Assembly (NCBI GenBank): GCA_017503105.1
Contig: JAFVTS010000026.1
Location: 1 to 43,985, forward strand
Reading direction: 5' to 3'
DNA length: 43,985 nucleotides
From: Clostridia bacterium
GTDB taxonomy: Bacteria; Bacillota; Clostridia; Oscillospirales; CAG-272
Shown here: positions 23,706 through 32,224 of the stretch, one piece after another
Layout of the letters: the number at the start of each line of letters is the position of its first letter
Position numbering within the stretch: the stretch's first letter is position 1
The notes under the pieces: model-generated
What the model saw: only the letters and a program-made list of their open reading frames with translations
Databases searched by the model: none
Told to the model about the DNA's origin: nothing
Translations under genes and position numbers: made by a program

Positions 23706-26564
23706 ATGACAAAAAGAATCATAGCTCTTATTCTTGTAATCGTTATGAGCGTGCTCACGCTCTTCGGTTGCGGTGAATACGACTACGCAGATGCGGATCT
23801 TGATGATTTTTCCACCGTTTACAAGGATAAGCTTTTAAGCGCCTTTGCGGGAATCCAAATAGAGGATGAGGAAGATTTCTCCGCAGATCCCGAAACGAGA
23901 AAGAAGGAAGTATACGACATTATACTTCGCAGCCTTCTTAACGCGGATAACGCAAACGACGAGGAGTACACCGAGGGCACGCCCGATTTCGCGGACGCTC
24001 TTTACTATTCCTACTATGCGGTATACGAGGATGACGACGGAGTTAAGCACGTGATCAACGTTCCCAAAACCTCGGGAAAGACCGATTACGTAATTCTCCC
24101 CAACAATAAGACCTATCTTCAGTTTGGCGTAAAGGGCAACGCCGATGACGCGCTCTTGAAGGCTATTGAAGAGAAGTTTGCGGCAATCGACATTAAGGAT
24201 TACGCATACGATCTTAATAAGAATGAGGACGATGACGGCCACGCGGGTAAGGGCAATCTTAAGGTTGAAGCGGGCAAGACCGTTCTTCTTACCTTTACTT
24301 ACACCGATGCCGAGGGCAAGACTAAGGATATAAAGAACCTTGTTTGCCAGATCCCCGCGGAGAAGCCCGCCGACCCGACGGTTGACGCTCTTCCCGAATC
24401 GGCTAAATCACTTGCGGACCTTCTCTTCTTCGAGAACTTCCTTTACGATCTCGTTGGAAAGAACGTCGGTGCGAAGCTTTCCGCAAGCACTAATAAATTC
24501 GAATACGAGTTTGAGCTTCCCACGACCGAAACTCCCGCTCCCGCTGATTCCGAGGGTGGAGAGGAAGCTCCCAAAAAGGAAAAGGTTTCTTACACCTCCG
24601 TTACCGTTACGGGTATCGTAGAGGGAACCGCCGTCGAGGTTGACGTAGTATACCCCGACGACGAGAAGAAGGAGTTTACCGACCTCTTCGGCACTAAGGT
24701 CGACCTTAAGGGCAAGGACGTTACCTATTTCGTATACCCCGTTCATATTAAGAAGGTCGATTACGTAGACGTTGACGTGCTCGAGGACGCGGACAAGAAG
24801 GCTGAGGCTTTCGTTAATAACGCAACCGCAATACTCACCGTATTCTACGGCTCGCAGAGCGTACAGGATCTCCTTGACGATAACGGAAAGGCGACCGGCG
24901 AGAAGGTTGGCGCGCTTGACATCTTCACGAACGAGGAATATAAGATCACCTATGAAGAGGGTGAGGGTGAATCCAAGAAGGAAGTAACCAAGACCTTCAA
25001 GGAGCTTATGCTTGAGTTCACGAAGGTTCAGAAGGCTTACGAGGACGCAAAGGCGGCTCTTGATAAGGCGGAGGACGCTTTCGAAAAGGCTGAAAAGGCA
25101 CTCAAGAAGGCAGAGAAGGATTACTTCGATATGAAGGACATAACCATTCCCGGTTATGAAGAGGATATCAAGTTCTATAATGCTGAAAAGACACTTAAGC
25201 AGGAATATCTTGAGAAGATAAAGGCAGCTACCGATCTTGCGGCGCTGGTAGCCGATCTTGAAGCCGAAATCGCGGCTCTTGAAGCTATCGAGGATGAAAC
25301 CGAGAAGGCTGAAAAGAAAGACGAGCTCACTATCAAGAAGGATATTCTTAAGCTTATAAAGGACGCGACGGATCTCTCAGCAGCCGAGAAGGCGCTTGGT
25401 GATGACATCACGGTGGTAGAAAAGGATATAAAGACCACCGAGGAGGCTCTTGCTGATGCAAAGCTTGACCTTGACGGTGATCCCAATGCAAGCTCCGCGG
25501 CTCTTAAGAAGGGCTTCAAGGGCGTATACGAGGATGCGGTAGCAGCATTCAAGACCGCTTGCAAGACTCTTAACGCTCACAAGGACGATGATAACAACTG
25601 CGTTTGCGATATTTGCGAGGCAGAGCTTGACACCCACGTGGATGAGCCCGTAGGCGAAGAGGGCGCTGAGGTTGCAGATTGCAAGTGCGACAAGTGCGAA
25701 GCTCTTCTTAAGCACGTCGACGAGGACAAGGACGGCAAGTGCGATACTTGTAAGGTCGAGTTCGTTGAAGACGATAACAAGGATAGAAAGACCGTAGCTG
25801 AGGCTGCGAAGTCCGCTATTGCGGCCGAGGCTGAGGCACTTGAGAAGCGCGACGCGTTCGTAAACGACAAGCTCTTCAAGGTAAAGAAGTATAAGGACGA
25901 TGCAGAGGTGGCTGACGCTTCTATCACCGCTGATATCTGCGACGCGTTCAAGGATAGCGTTTACGACGTGCTTGAGGACGAGTACTTCGAGGCTATCAAC
26001 GAGAAGATCAAGGCCGCTGTCGTTAAGATCATATACTCCGAGGAGTATATTACGGTAGATCGCGAGAACCTTCCGAGAAAGGCTGTAAACGAGATCTACG
26101 ACAGAATTTACGACGGATATAAGGCTGAATTCTTCGGAAGCGAGAAGACCTACGACCAATACTCGGGTGACTTTGAAGCATATCTTATGGTCAAGACGGG
26201 TATGGCTACCTTCAAAGAGGCAAAGAACGCAATAAAGGCTGAGGCTAAGGAATACGTTGCAAAGATCGTTAAGATCTATCAGGTAGCAAGAGTTCTTGGT
26301 GTAACTCTTCAGGAAGAAGAGTTCGAGGCAACCTGCGACGAGTTCCGCCAGAATCAGGAATATATGGAAAAGCTCTTCAAGCAGAACGGACTTGAATACA
26401 ACGGCGAGCTTGACGAGCAGAGCATCCATATCGCTGAGCAGGCAGATAAGCTTCTTGACTACCTCTTCAAGACCAAAACGGACGACAAGAGAGTAGCGAC
26501 TCAGGAGAAGAACGGAAAGATCTACTTCGTTTACGAGAACTGCGTATCTTATTCCGTAAAATAA
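23706..26564 (+). CDS. Large exported lipoprotein with Cys/His repeats and trigger-factor-like C-terminal region
   Basis: The 952-residue protein has a signal peptide with lipobox L19-F20-G21-C22. Residues ~445-590 are a long Lys/Glu/Ala coiled coil. Then come three metal-site-like units: H625...C632-x-C634-x2-C637, H644...C659-x-C661-x2-C664 and H670...C679-x2-C682, with HVDE-type and DGKCDTC spacing. The last ~200 residues are helical; a segment with EYVAKIVKIYQVARVLGVTL then EEEFEATCDEF resembles the arm region of trigger factor/SurA-type chaperones and the end of the 27140 protein. A role as an extracytoplasmic folding factor is inference. The ATG follows AGAGGAAAG. Codon choice suggests high expression. 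Confidence 0.8.
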   Translation: MTKRIIALILVIVMSVLTLFGCGEYDYADADLDDFSTVYKDKLLSAFAGIQIEDEEDFSADPETRKKEVYDIILRSLLNADNANDEEYTEGTPDFADALYYSYYAVYEDDDGVKHVINVPKTSGKTDYVILPNNKTYLQFGVKGNADDALLKAIEEKFAAIDIKDYAYDLNKNEDDDGHAGKGNLKVEAGKTVLLTFTYTDAEGKTKDIKNLVCQIPAEKPADPTVDALPESAKSLADLLFFENFLYDLVGKNVGAKLSASTNKFEYEFELPTTETPAPADSEGGEEAPKKEKVSYTSVTVTGIVEGTAVEVDVVYPDDEKKEFTDLFGTKVDLKGKDVTYFVYPVHIKKVDYVDVDVLEDADKKAEAFVNNATAILTVFYGSQSVQDLLDDNGKATGEKVGALDIFTNEEYKITYEEGEGESKKEVTKTFKELMLEFTKVQKAYEDAKAALDKAEDAFEKAEKALKKAEKDYFDMKDITIPGYEEDIKFYNAEKTLKQEYLEKIKAATDLAALVADLEAEIAALEAIEDETEKAEKKDELTIKKDILKLIKDATDLSAAEKALGDDITVVEKDIKTTEEALADAKLDLDGDPNASSAALKKGFKGVYEDAVAAFKTACKTLNAHKDDDNNCVCDICEAELDTHVDEPVGEEGAEVADCKCDKCEALLKHVDEDKDGKCDTCKVEFVEDDNKDRKTVAEAAKSAIAAEAEALEKRDAFVNDKLFKVKKYKDDAEVADASITADICDAFKDSVYDVLEDEYFEAINEKIKAAVVKIIYSEEYITVDRENLPRKAVNEIYDRIYDGYKAEFFGSEKTYDQYSGDFEAYLMVKTGMATFKEAKNAIKAEAKEYVAKIVKIYQVARVLGVTLQEEEFEATCDEFRQNQEYMEKLFKQNGLEYNGELDEQSIHIAEQADKLLDYLFKTKTDDKRVATQEKNGKIYFVYENCVSYSVK

Positions 26565-26628
26565 AAGCAAAGGCGTAAGGCCACGACCTGCGAGGTCTTT
26601 ACCCTGGCAAATTTCGTTGACAAATTCG

Positions 26629-26662
26629 GAAATCCGACAGCGGGGCTGTCGGATTTCTCTTT
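26629..26662 (+). terminator. Terminator after the Cys/His lipoprotein gene
   Basis: GAAATCCGACAG (26629-26640) pairs exactly with CTGTCGGATTTC (26646-26657), followed by TCTTT. The T-run is weak, so read-through into rnhA, which has no promoter that I can see, is plausible. Confidence 0.7.
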
Positions 26663-26679
26663 AGATAGGATAGCATTTT

Positions 26680-27123
26680 ATGAAAAAAGTACAGCTTTAT
26701 ACCGACGGAGCGTGCAGGGGAAACCCCGGGCGCGGCGGATGGGGCGCGATACTCGTATTCGGTAAATACGAAAAGGAGCTGTCGGGCGGCGAGCGCGAGA
26801 CAACCAACAACAGAATGGAGCTTTTAGCTGCCATAGAAGGTCTTTCCGCCTTGAAGGAGCCGTGTGAGGTCACGCTTTATTCCGATTCGAAATACCTTGT
26901 TGACGCGTTTTTGCAGGATTGGGTAACGGGCTGGCGCGCTCACGGCTGGAAGCGGGGCAAGGATGAATTGAAGAACCCCGATCTTTGGGCAAGGCTTTAT
27001 GAGTTGACAACCGTGCACAAGGTCGAGTTCGTGTGGGTAAAGGGGCATAACGGTCACGATTACAACGAGCGCTGTGACACCCTGGCAACGAGTTTTGCTG
27101 ATTCGTTCGTGACGGAGTCCTGA
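26680..27123 (+). CDS. rnhA: Ribonuclease HI
   Basis: The 147-residue protein has the standard RNase HI length and all catalytic residues: D9 (YTDGACRGNPG), E47 (NRMELLAAI), D69 (YSDSKY), H123 (KGHNGH) and D133 (ERCDTLA). The basic-protrusion region (GWRAHGWKRG) is also present. It degrades the RNA strand of RNA-DNA hybrids in the cytoplasm, removing primers and R-loops. The next gene begins 17 nt after its stop, so the two are probably co-transcribed, though their functions look unrelated. Confidence 0.97.
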   Translation: MKKVQLYTDGACRGNPGRGGWGAILVFGKYEKELSGGERETTNNRMELLAAIEGLSALKEPCEVTLYSDSKYLVDAFLQDWVTGWRAHGWKRGKDELKNPDLWARLYELTTVHKVEFVWVKGHNGHDYNERCDTLATSFADSFVTES

Positions 27124-27139
27124 GATTTTGGAGGTATAA

Positions 27140-28825
27140 ATGGCAAAAGGAAGAGTTAATACCACGTTACAAAAAGAAGATACAAAGGCGGGGCGTCGAA
27201 GGGTAAACATCATTCTCGTGATAGTTTGTTCGCTTCTTGCGGCGGCACTTATCGCGACGGCGATAGTAATGCTCGTCCTTAATATAAATAAGGAAGAAAA
27301 GCCTTTCGATTACGTGAACGCAGATCTGACCCCATATATCTATATGTCGGCAGAGAATTACAAGGGCTATAAGGGCTATGAGGTTATGATCTCTATAGAC
27401 AGGATCACCGACGAGTCCGTAAAGACAGCCTTGATGCAAGCTCGCGCGGCTAAGCGCGGCGAGGCGAAAACTAACGACAAGGAAACTATGGCGAAGATAG
27501 AGGTTGGCGACGATATACTTCTTTATTTCCAAGGGTACAGCGTTGACGAGCAAGGAAACAAGGGCTCGGCGATAAACGGCCTTGGCAATTTCACCGTTTC
27601 GGACGAGGAAAAAAGAACGTATATGATAGGCGGCGGCTCACTTGATAAGCTTGGACTTAACCTTGAGCTTAAGCTCGTCGGAGAAGACCTTTCGAAATAT
27701 ACTTATTGCGAGATAGTTGACGAGGGCGAGATAAGAGAGAACGACATTCTTTTCGTTACTTACGAAGCGCGCGTGAAGAACGACGGCGAATACAGCCGCC
27801 GCGGAGCGGGGTCCGAGCGTATGAATCTTGCAGACGGCGGCATAGATGACGTGATGGGCGAGGGCTTTACCGAGATGATCCTCGGGCAAAAGATCGGCGT
27901 GGCTGTCGAAAATCCGTCGAAGGTCACTTATAAATCTGACGAGTACGAAACGATAAGATACACTAAAATAAAGGTGGATTACGTCCTGCGCCCGACCGAA
28001 GAAGATCAGGAGCCGCTCAGCATTATGACGACTATACCGTCTTCTTACGAAAACGTCAATTTGCAGGGCACGCTCGTCCTCTTTGAGCTTTACGTAAGAC
28101 ACGCGGTCAAGTACGAGGTGCCCGAGCTTAATGATAAATTTATTCGCGAGGAGCTCGGTGTGAGCGATGAGGTGCTTGAAAAATACGAGGGAAGCAGCAA
28201 TACCGAACGCTTTGCCGCTTACACGAAGGATCTTCTTGAAAAGAAGAATCAAGCGGAAATAGACGCCATACTTATCGAGGCGATGTGGGCGCATTATTAC
28301 AGTATCGCGGAGTTCAAGTCCTTGCCCGAGGACGAGGTAACGCGCCTTATAGAAAAACAGAAGAAGCCGCTTGAAGAGGCTTACACCAAAAACAGCGGGG
28401 ACTATAAGTCGTTTGACGAGTTTGCCCAAGCATACGTTACCGAAAAACTCGGGGTAGAGCTTGTATGGAGCGATTACTTCAGGCAGGTGGCGGAGAGCGA
28501 CGTCAAGGAAAAGCTGATATTCTACTACGTCGCAAGGGCGGAGAAGCTTTTGCCGAGTGATGCGGAGTTTGCCGCACTTGCCGAGAGAGTCAGAAAAGAG
28601 GACCTTGAGTACACCCTTTTTGCAAACGGCATAACGCGCGATAAATACGAAACGGATGCTGAGTACGAGGCAGCGGTCGCGCCGTATCGCGCGGACGTTG
28701 AAAAATACTACGCCGATGAGGAGATCCTTCGTTGGGTGGTACACCGCGAGTACGCAGAGGCGAAAATGAGCAAGCTCGGCGTCGTTAAGTACAAGGAAGC
28801 GGCAAGCCTTCCCGTGGCGCCTTGA
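27140..28825 (+). CDS. Membrane-anchored trigger-factor-like / FKBP-type protein
   Basis: The 561-residue protein has a basic cytoplasmic N-terminus, one membrane anchor (residues ~25-50) and an outer domain. Residues ~115-330 follow the FKBP/trigger-factor PPIase pattern: KIEVGDDILLYFQGYSVDEQ, then a GGGSLDKLG strand, MGEGFTEMILGQKIG (the GFEE-x-L-x-G element) and, after an insertion, TTIPSSYENVNLQGTLVLFE (the V-FP-Y...L-G-x-x-x-F element). From ~335, VPELNDKFIREELGV begins the helical trigger-factor C-terminal arms, ending near SKLGVVKY. This order of PPIase then arms, tethered outside the membrane, suggests an extracytoplasmic foldase, an inference. GGAGG precedes the start. Confidence 0.82.
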   Translation: MAKGRVNTTLQKEDTKAGRRRVNIILVIVCSLLAAALIATAIVMLVLNINKEEKPFDYVNADLTPYIYMSAENYKGYKGYEVMISIDRITDESVKTALMQARAAKRGEAKTNDKETMAKIEVGDDILLYFQGYSVDEQGNKGSAINGLGNFTVSDEEKRTYMIGGGSLDKLGLNLELKLVGEDLSKYTYCEIVDEGEIRENDILFVTYEARVKNDGEYSRRGAGSERMNLADGGIDDVMGEGFTEMILGQKIGVAVENPSKVTYKSDEYETIRYTKIKVDYVLRPTEEDQEPLSIMTTIPSSYENVNLQGTLVLFELYVRHAVKYEVPELNDKFIREELGVSDEVLEKYEGSSNTERFAAYTKDLLEKKNQAEIDAILIEAMWAHYYSIAEFKSLPEDEVTRLIEKQKKPLEEAYTKNSGDYKSFDEFAQAYVTEKLGVELVWSDYFRQVAESDVKEKLIFYYVARAEKLLPSDAEFAALAERVRKEDLEYTLFANGITRDKYETDAEYEAAVAPYRADVEKYYADEEILRWVVHREYAEAKMSKLGVVKYKEAASLPVAP

Positions 28826-28849
28826 TAAATTTTAAAAGAGTCAATAAAT

Positions 28850-28886
28850 CAAAAAGCATTACGGTCATTGCCGTAATGCTTTTTTG
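28850..28886. terminator. Bidirectional terminator between the foldase gene and the sugar-acid operon
   Basis: AAAAAGCATTACGG (28851-28864) pairs exactly with CCGTAATGCTTTTT (28871-28884) around a 6-nt loop. It has a U-tract in both orientations and ends the plus-strand unit and the minus-strand operon. Confidence 0.93.
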
Positions 28887-28913
28887 TATATACAAGCCTT
28901 AAAACGCTCAAGC

Positions 28914-29852
28914 TCAGGTCTTTCCGTACTCAAAGATACGTACAATCCCCTTTGCCGTCGATGCGGCGACCTCTTCGTCCGAAAGGGCTATGACCTTCTT
29001 GTCGGAATGCTTTTGACAAAGATGTGCCGTGGCTCTTTTTATTTGCGCCCGACCGCCGATAACCACAGTCGCCAGAGGGGAGGAGATAATGGTGTTTATC
29101 TCGTCGGCAAGCACCGCGCCGAGGAAGAAGGAATAGCACTCTTCCTCGCCACGCCCGAAGAGATTTTTGAGTATTCTCGTTTTAAAGAGCGCCTCGTTCA
29201 AGCCGTGCTCATTCGCGTACAAAAATCCGTCATCAAGGGAGGGCGTGTCGAGTTTTTCGCACGAAAGTGACACGGCGTCCTTCAGAATAGTACCCTCTGA
29301 GAGCGCTGCAATCATCTCGCCCGTAAGCGTCGTTGAAAATCGCGTTATTCTGCCCTCTCGGTCAGTATATATCAGCTTGGAATGAGAGCCGGGAAGCACG
29401 AAAACGCACTCTCCGTACGACTCTTCCCGAAGCCCCATAAGCTCCGTTTCCTCGCCGCGCATCATATCGGTCAGCTCAAGCTCGCCCACCGTTTTAACGC
29501 CGCGCACGAAGCTTATCGGAATCTCTGCCACCTCGGGAATAAGGACGCTTTCCATATTCCTCGCAAGCTCGGCAATTCCCGCAGGCGCCGTTATATGAGG
29601 CAGATTTACAAGCCCGAATTCAGATGTTATCATTCCCGAGGCAAGAATGGCGTCAATATCCGAGAGGGAATATCCCGCCTCGGAAAGAAGCTTATCCAAA
29701 GCGGCCTTTAAAGCATTCTTCAGCTCTTCGTTTCCGCCTATACTCTTTTTTGCTCCTGTTGGGATCTTGACGGTGCTTTGAATCTCACCGCCTATGACGA
29801 GTGAGACACGCGTATTGGTCGTGCCTCCGTCTATCGTTACGTATTTTTTCAT
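28914..29852 (-). CDS. dgoK: 2-dehydro-3-deoxygalactonokinase (DgoK family)
   Basis: The ATG at 29852 (312 residues) is chosen because GGAG lies 7 nt before it; an in-frame ATG four codons earlier overlaps that site. The ASKHA-fold phosphate loop is IDGGTTNTR near the N-terminus. Other DgoK landmarks are ILASGMITSEFGL, VLPGSHSKL and a C-terminal VVIGGRAQI. The family phosphorylates 2-keto-3-deoxy-galactonate (or -gluconate) at O-6, feeding the aldolase encoded by the preceding gene. It is the last of eight genes in the operon and is separated from the aldolase by a 79-nt gap holding a hairpin. Confidence 0.9.
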   Translation of the reverse strand: MKKYVTIDGGTTNTRVSLVIGGEIQSTVKIPTGAKKSIGGNEELKNALKAALDKLLSEAGYSLSDIDAILASGMITSEFGLVNLPHITAPAGIAELARNMESVLIPEVAEIPISFVRGVKTVGELELTDMMRGEETELMGLREESYGECVFVLPGSHSKLIYTDREGRITRFSTTLTGEMIAALSEGTILKDAVSLSCEKLDTPSLDDGFLYANEHGLNEALFKTRILKNLFGRGEEECYSFFLGAVLADEINTIISSPLATVVIGGRAQIKRATAHLCQKHSDKKVIALSDEEVAASTAKGIVRIFEYGKT

Positions 29853-29869
29853 AAAAAGCTCCATTCGAA

Positions 29870-29929
29870 GGACTTGACGCGGATAAAAGCGGATCGGAGT
29901 TTGCCGTGAAAATCCGTCGCGTCAAGACC
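29870..29929 (-). promoter_or_regulatory. Intercistronic hairpin between the aldolase and kinase genes
   Basis: GGACTTGACGCGGAT (29870-29884, plus strand) pairs with ATCCGTCGCGTCAAGACC (29912-29929) over ~14 bp with one mismatch and one bulge. It fills almost all of the only long gap in the operon. There is no T-run, so an RNA-processing or stability element is more likely than a terminator. Confidence 0.65.
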
Positions 29930-29931
29930 CG

Positions 29932-30582
29932 TTAATTTGACACGGCTGCCACGTAAGCGCGTGCAAGCTCGGTGATCTCTCCATATTTTTCGGCTTTGAT
30001 AAGGTCGCCTTTTACTATTCCCGACCCGATACCGAAGCCCGAGGCGCCCGCCTTCAAAAAGTCCTTCACGTTGCCAAGATCAACTCCGCCAACGGCGAGG
30101 AATTTAATTCCCGAAAGCGGCGCCCTTACCGCCTTTAAATAGGCGGGACCGAGGTCAAGAATGGGGAAAAGCTTGACGAAGTCAGCCCCCGCTCTGTGTG
30201 CCGTCATCGCTTCGGTCGGTGTAAGCGCACCCGGCATAGATACGAGCCCTGCCTCGCGGGTCTTTTTAATTACTCCCTCACAGGTGTCGGGCGAGATGAT
30301 GAACAGACCGCCCGCCTCTTTTACAAGCGCGACCTGACTTTCTTTTGTCACCGTGCCCGCGCCGATGAACATTTTGCCTGACATTGCCGTCGCGAGCATA
30401 GCAATTCTATCAGCTGTTTCCTCGTCGCTTACACTTCCGTCCTGCGAGAACGTTATCTCAAGCAAGCGCACACCCCCCGCGTACATCGCCTCGGCAAGGG
30501 GCACGAGCTTTTCTCTCGGAACGCCTCTTACGATGACGATGAGCTTTTCTTTCGTTACGGATTCTATTACGGCGTTTCTCAT
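29932..30582 (-). CDS. eda: KDPG/KDPGal aldolase (2-dehydro-3-deoxyphosphogluconate/galactonate aldolase)
   Basis: The 216-residue protein is a class I TIM-barrel aldolase of the Eda/DgoA family. The Schiff-base lysine is K137 in GADFVKLFP, with E42 (LLEITF) and R19 (VIVRG) as the other active-site residues; GAGTV, SPDT and FLAVGGV strands are also in place. It cleaves the 6-phosphorylated 2-keto-3-deoxy acid to pyruvate and glyceraldehyde 3-phosphate. It starts one base after the cupin stop. Whether it prefers the gluco or galacto form cannot be read from sequence; the adjacent DgoK suggests galacto. Confidence 0.92.
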   Translation of the reverse strand: MRNAVIESVTKEKLIVIVRGVPREKLVPLAEAMYAGGVRLLEITFSQDGSVSDEETADRIAMLATAMSGKMFIGAGTVTKESQVALVKEAGGLFIISPDTCEGVIKKTREAGLVSMPGALTPTEAMTAHRAGADFVKLFPILDLGPAYLKAVRAPLSGIKFLAVGGVDLGNVKDFLKAGASGFGIGSGIVKGDLIKAEKYGEITELARAYVAAVSN

Positions 30583-30583
30583 A

Positions 30584-30961
30584 TTAAAGCTCTACCTTTA
30601 TCGGCTCGTCAAAGAATACCTTCTCGGAATTGTCAGCGGAGGTGTTGTGATTCTCGACGATAAGGATCTTTGCGTCGGGTGACATTGCCGTTCCGTGCCA
30701 CGTTGCCTTCTTTACGTTGTATATCTTAAACTTTTCCATCTTGTAAACGTTTTTTTCTTCTCCGACGACGAGAGCCGCTTTGCCTTCAAGAAGGACGAAC
30801 ACCTCGTCTGTCAGCATATGGCGCTCGTACTTTGTGATAGCGCTGAGCGCGTCGGCGTAGTTCATAAAAGCAACTCTCCATTCACCGAAGTTCATAGTTG
30901 GCTCGTAGCCCTCACCCGTGTAATCAAAAATTTCAATATCCTTGTTTTCAAATTCTCTCAT
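30584..30961 (-). CDS. Small cupin-fold protein
   Basis: The 125-residue protein is a single-domain cupin. Motif 1 is represented by YERHMLTDEVFVLLEGKAAL (a histidine, an acidic DE pair and a G at the turn), motif 2 by ATWHGTAMSPDAKILIVE with a second histidine. A metal site is likely but has fewer ligands than the usual two His-His-Glu sets. Cupins in sugar-acid operons include isomerases, lactone or keto-acid epimerases and sensors; the role here is unknown. It sits 12 nt after the DUF1116 gene and one base before the aldolase gene. Confidence 0.72.
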   Translation of the reverse strand: MREFENKDIEIFDYTGEGYEPTMNFGEWRVAFMNYADALSAITKYERHMLTDEVFVLLEGKAALVVGEEKNVYKMEKFKIYNVKKATWHGTAMSPDAKILIVENHNTSADNSEKVFFDEPIKVEL

Positions 30962-30973
30962 TTTCGTATCTCC

Positions 30974-32224
30974 TTATTTTTCTGTTTTTCCGTATTTTTC
31001 TTCAAAGGCTTCGCACGCTTCGAGAAAACACTTCATCGGTATTTCGGCGCATCCCGCGCCCATCCAACCGCCGTTTTTGTCTATCATACCGCCGTTGATA
31101 ACGGGAAGAATGCCGCTTTCCTTGACCTTAAAAATATCAATACCCACGGGGGCGTGTGAAAAATTAAGGTTCGGTATCCTGTAATTCTCGTTCTCCGAGG
31201 CACATATCTTACGCATCCTTTCGGTCGTGCGTATTCCGTCCTCAAAGCTCTCGCCGCGGAAGGAGCACACCTTCGGACTTGCCGCGGAAAGAAGACCGCC
31301 AAGTCCCGCGCACTCAACGACGCTGCTGTCGCCGATCCAAGGAAGCTGATTTTCTCTTACCGCGCCCTCGGTCATATAGGTTCCCTCTATCATCGGCGAC
31401 GGTGCCGTGAACCATCTGTCGCCAAGCCCCGAGACCTTGATGCCGTATTCAACGCCGTTGCCGCCCGCAGCCGTCACTATCGGCGAGGCGCTGACGCCGT
31501 GGGCAGCGAGAGTTGCCGTCCTTTGCGCCGATTGGCAGAAGTTGTGGAAGAAGCGGGGCGTTTTCGCAAAATACATAAGAAGCTCAGCTGAGTTCTTGCA
31601 CTTAAGAGCGTAGGGAATTATTTCCCTTATGAAGAGCGCGTCGACGGCGCTCTGGCTCGAATGGTTTTCATCCCCCATCAGAAGCCCGTCTGTAACTATT
31701 TGCTTCAGAGGAATTCCGCCGCACTCTCCGAGCACCTCGGATATGGGTGCGAGAAGCTCGCCGCCTATGTACAAAAGATTTTTCTTGATCTCCTCGGAGT
31801 AAACGCCCCAGCCGCAAAATCCGCCGCCGAATTTGCTCTCGTGCGGAAAAACGCCTGCGCGGATACCCGTTTTTTTATCCTCGCAAACGAGAAGCGGCAC
31901 GGATGCCGAGACTATGCCGACGCCTGAGCCCACGCTGTTAAAATCAAAAGCGCTTTTTATTTTTATCTCGCCGCGAAGTATCATATCCTCGGCGCTCTTT
32001 TCCGTCCTCGCAAGCCCCTCGAAGAGCACCGCGTTTATCATACCTTTTTTGTGGAGCGAGCACATACGCTCGAATTCTATCGGCGGTCCCGAGTGAAGGA
32101 CGGTGCGCTCGTCAAATCCTTCAAGAAAATCTCCCGCGCGTTCGACTCCGACCCAATAAGGCTCGGACTCCGCAATGGCGCGAGCTGATTTCAGAGCCGC
32201 GTTTTCTACGTCTTTTATATTCAT
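30974..32224 (-). CDS. DUF1116 family protein (AllG/YlbE-like)
   Basis: The 416-residue protein shows the landmarks of DUF1116: VLHSGPPIEFERM, an EGLA segment, NSVGSGVGIVSASVPLLV, DGLLMGDENHSSQSAVDALF and the FFHNFCQSA segment. In E. coli the DUF1116 protein YlbE (AllG) is one of three proteins (with FdrA/AllF and AllH) of oxamate carbamoyltransferase. Neither an FdrA-like nor a DUF2877 partner is encoded here, so that activity is unlikely as such. Its ATG overlaps the stop of the upstream flavoprotein gene by 4 nt (ATGA), so the two should be made in a fixed ratio and may form a complex. Function unknown. Confidence 0.82.
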   Translation of the reverse strand: MNIKDVENAALKSARAIAESEPYWVGVERAGDFLEGFDERTVLHSGPPIEFERMCSLHKKGMINAVLFEGLARTEKSAEDMILRGEIKIKSAFDFNSVGSGVGIVSASVPLLVCEDKKTGIRAGVFPHESKFGGGFCGWGVYSEEIKKNLLYIGGELLAPISEVLGECGGIPLKQIVTDGLLMGDENHSSQSAVDALFIREIIPYALKCKNSAELLMYFAKTPRFFHNFCQSAQRTATLAAHGVSASPIVTAAGGNGVEYGIKVSGLGDRWFTAPSPMIEGTYMTEGAVRENQLPWIGDSSVVECAGLGGLLSAASPKVCSFRGESFEDGIRTTERMRKICASENENYRIPNLNFSHAPVGIDIFKVKESGILPVINGGMIDKNGGWMGAGCAEIPMKCFLEACEAFEEKYGKTEK

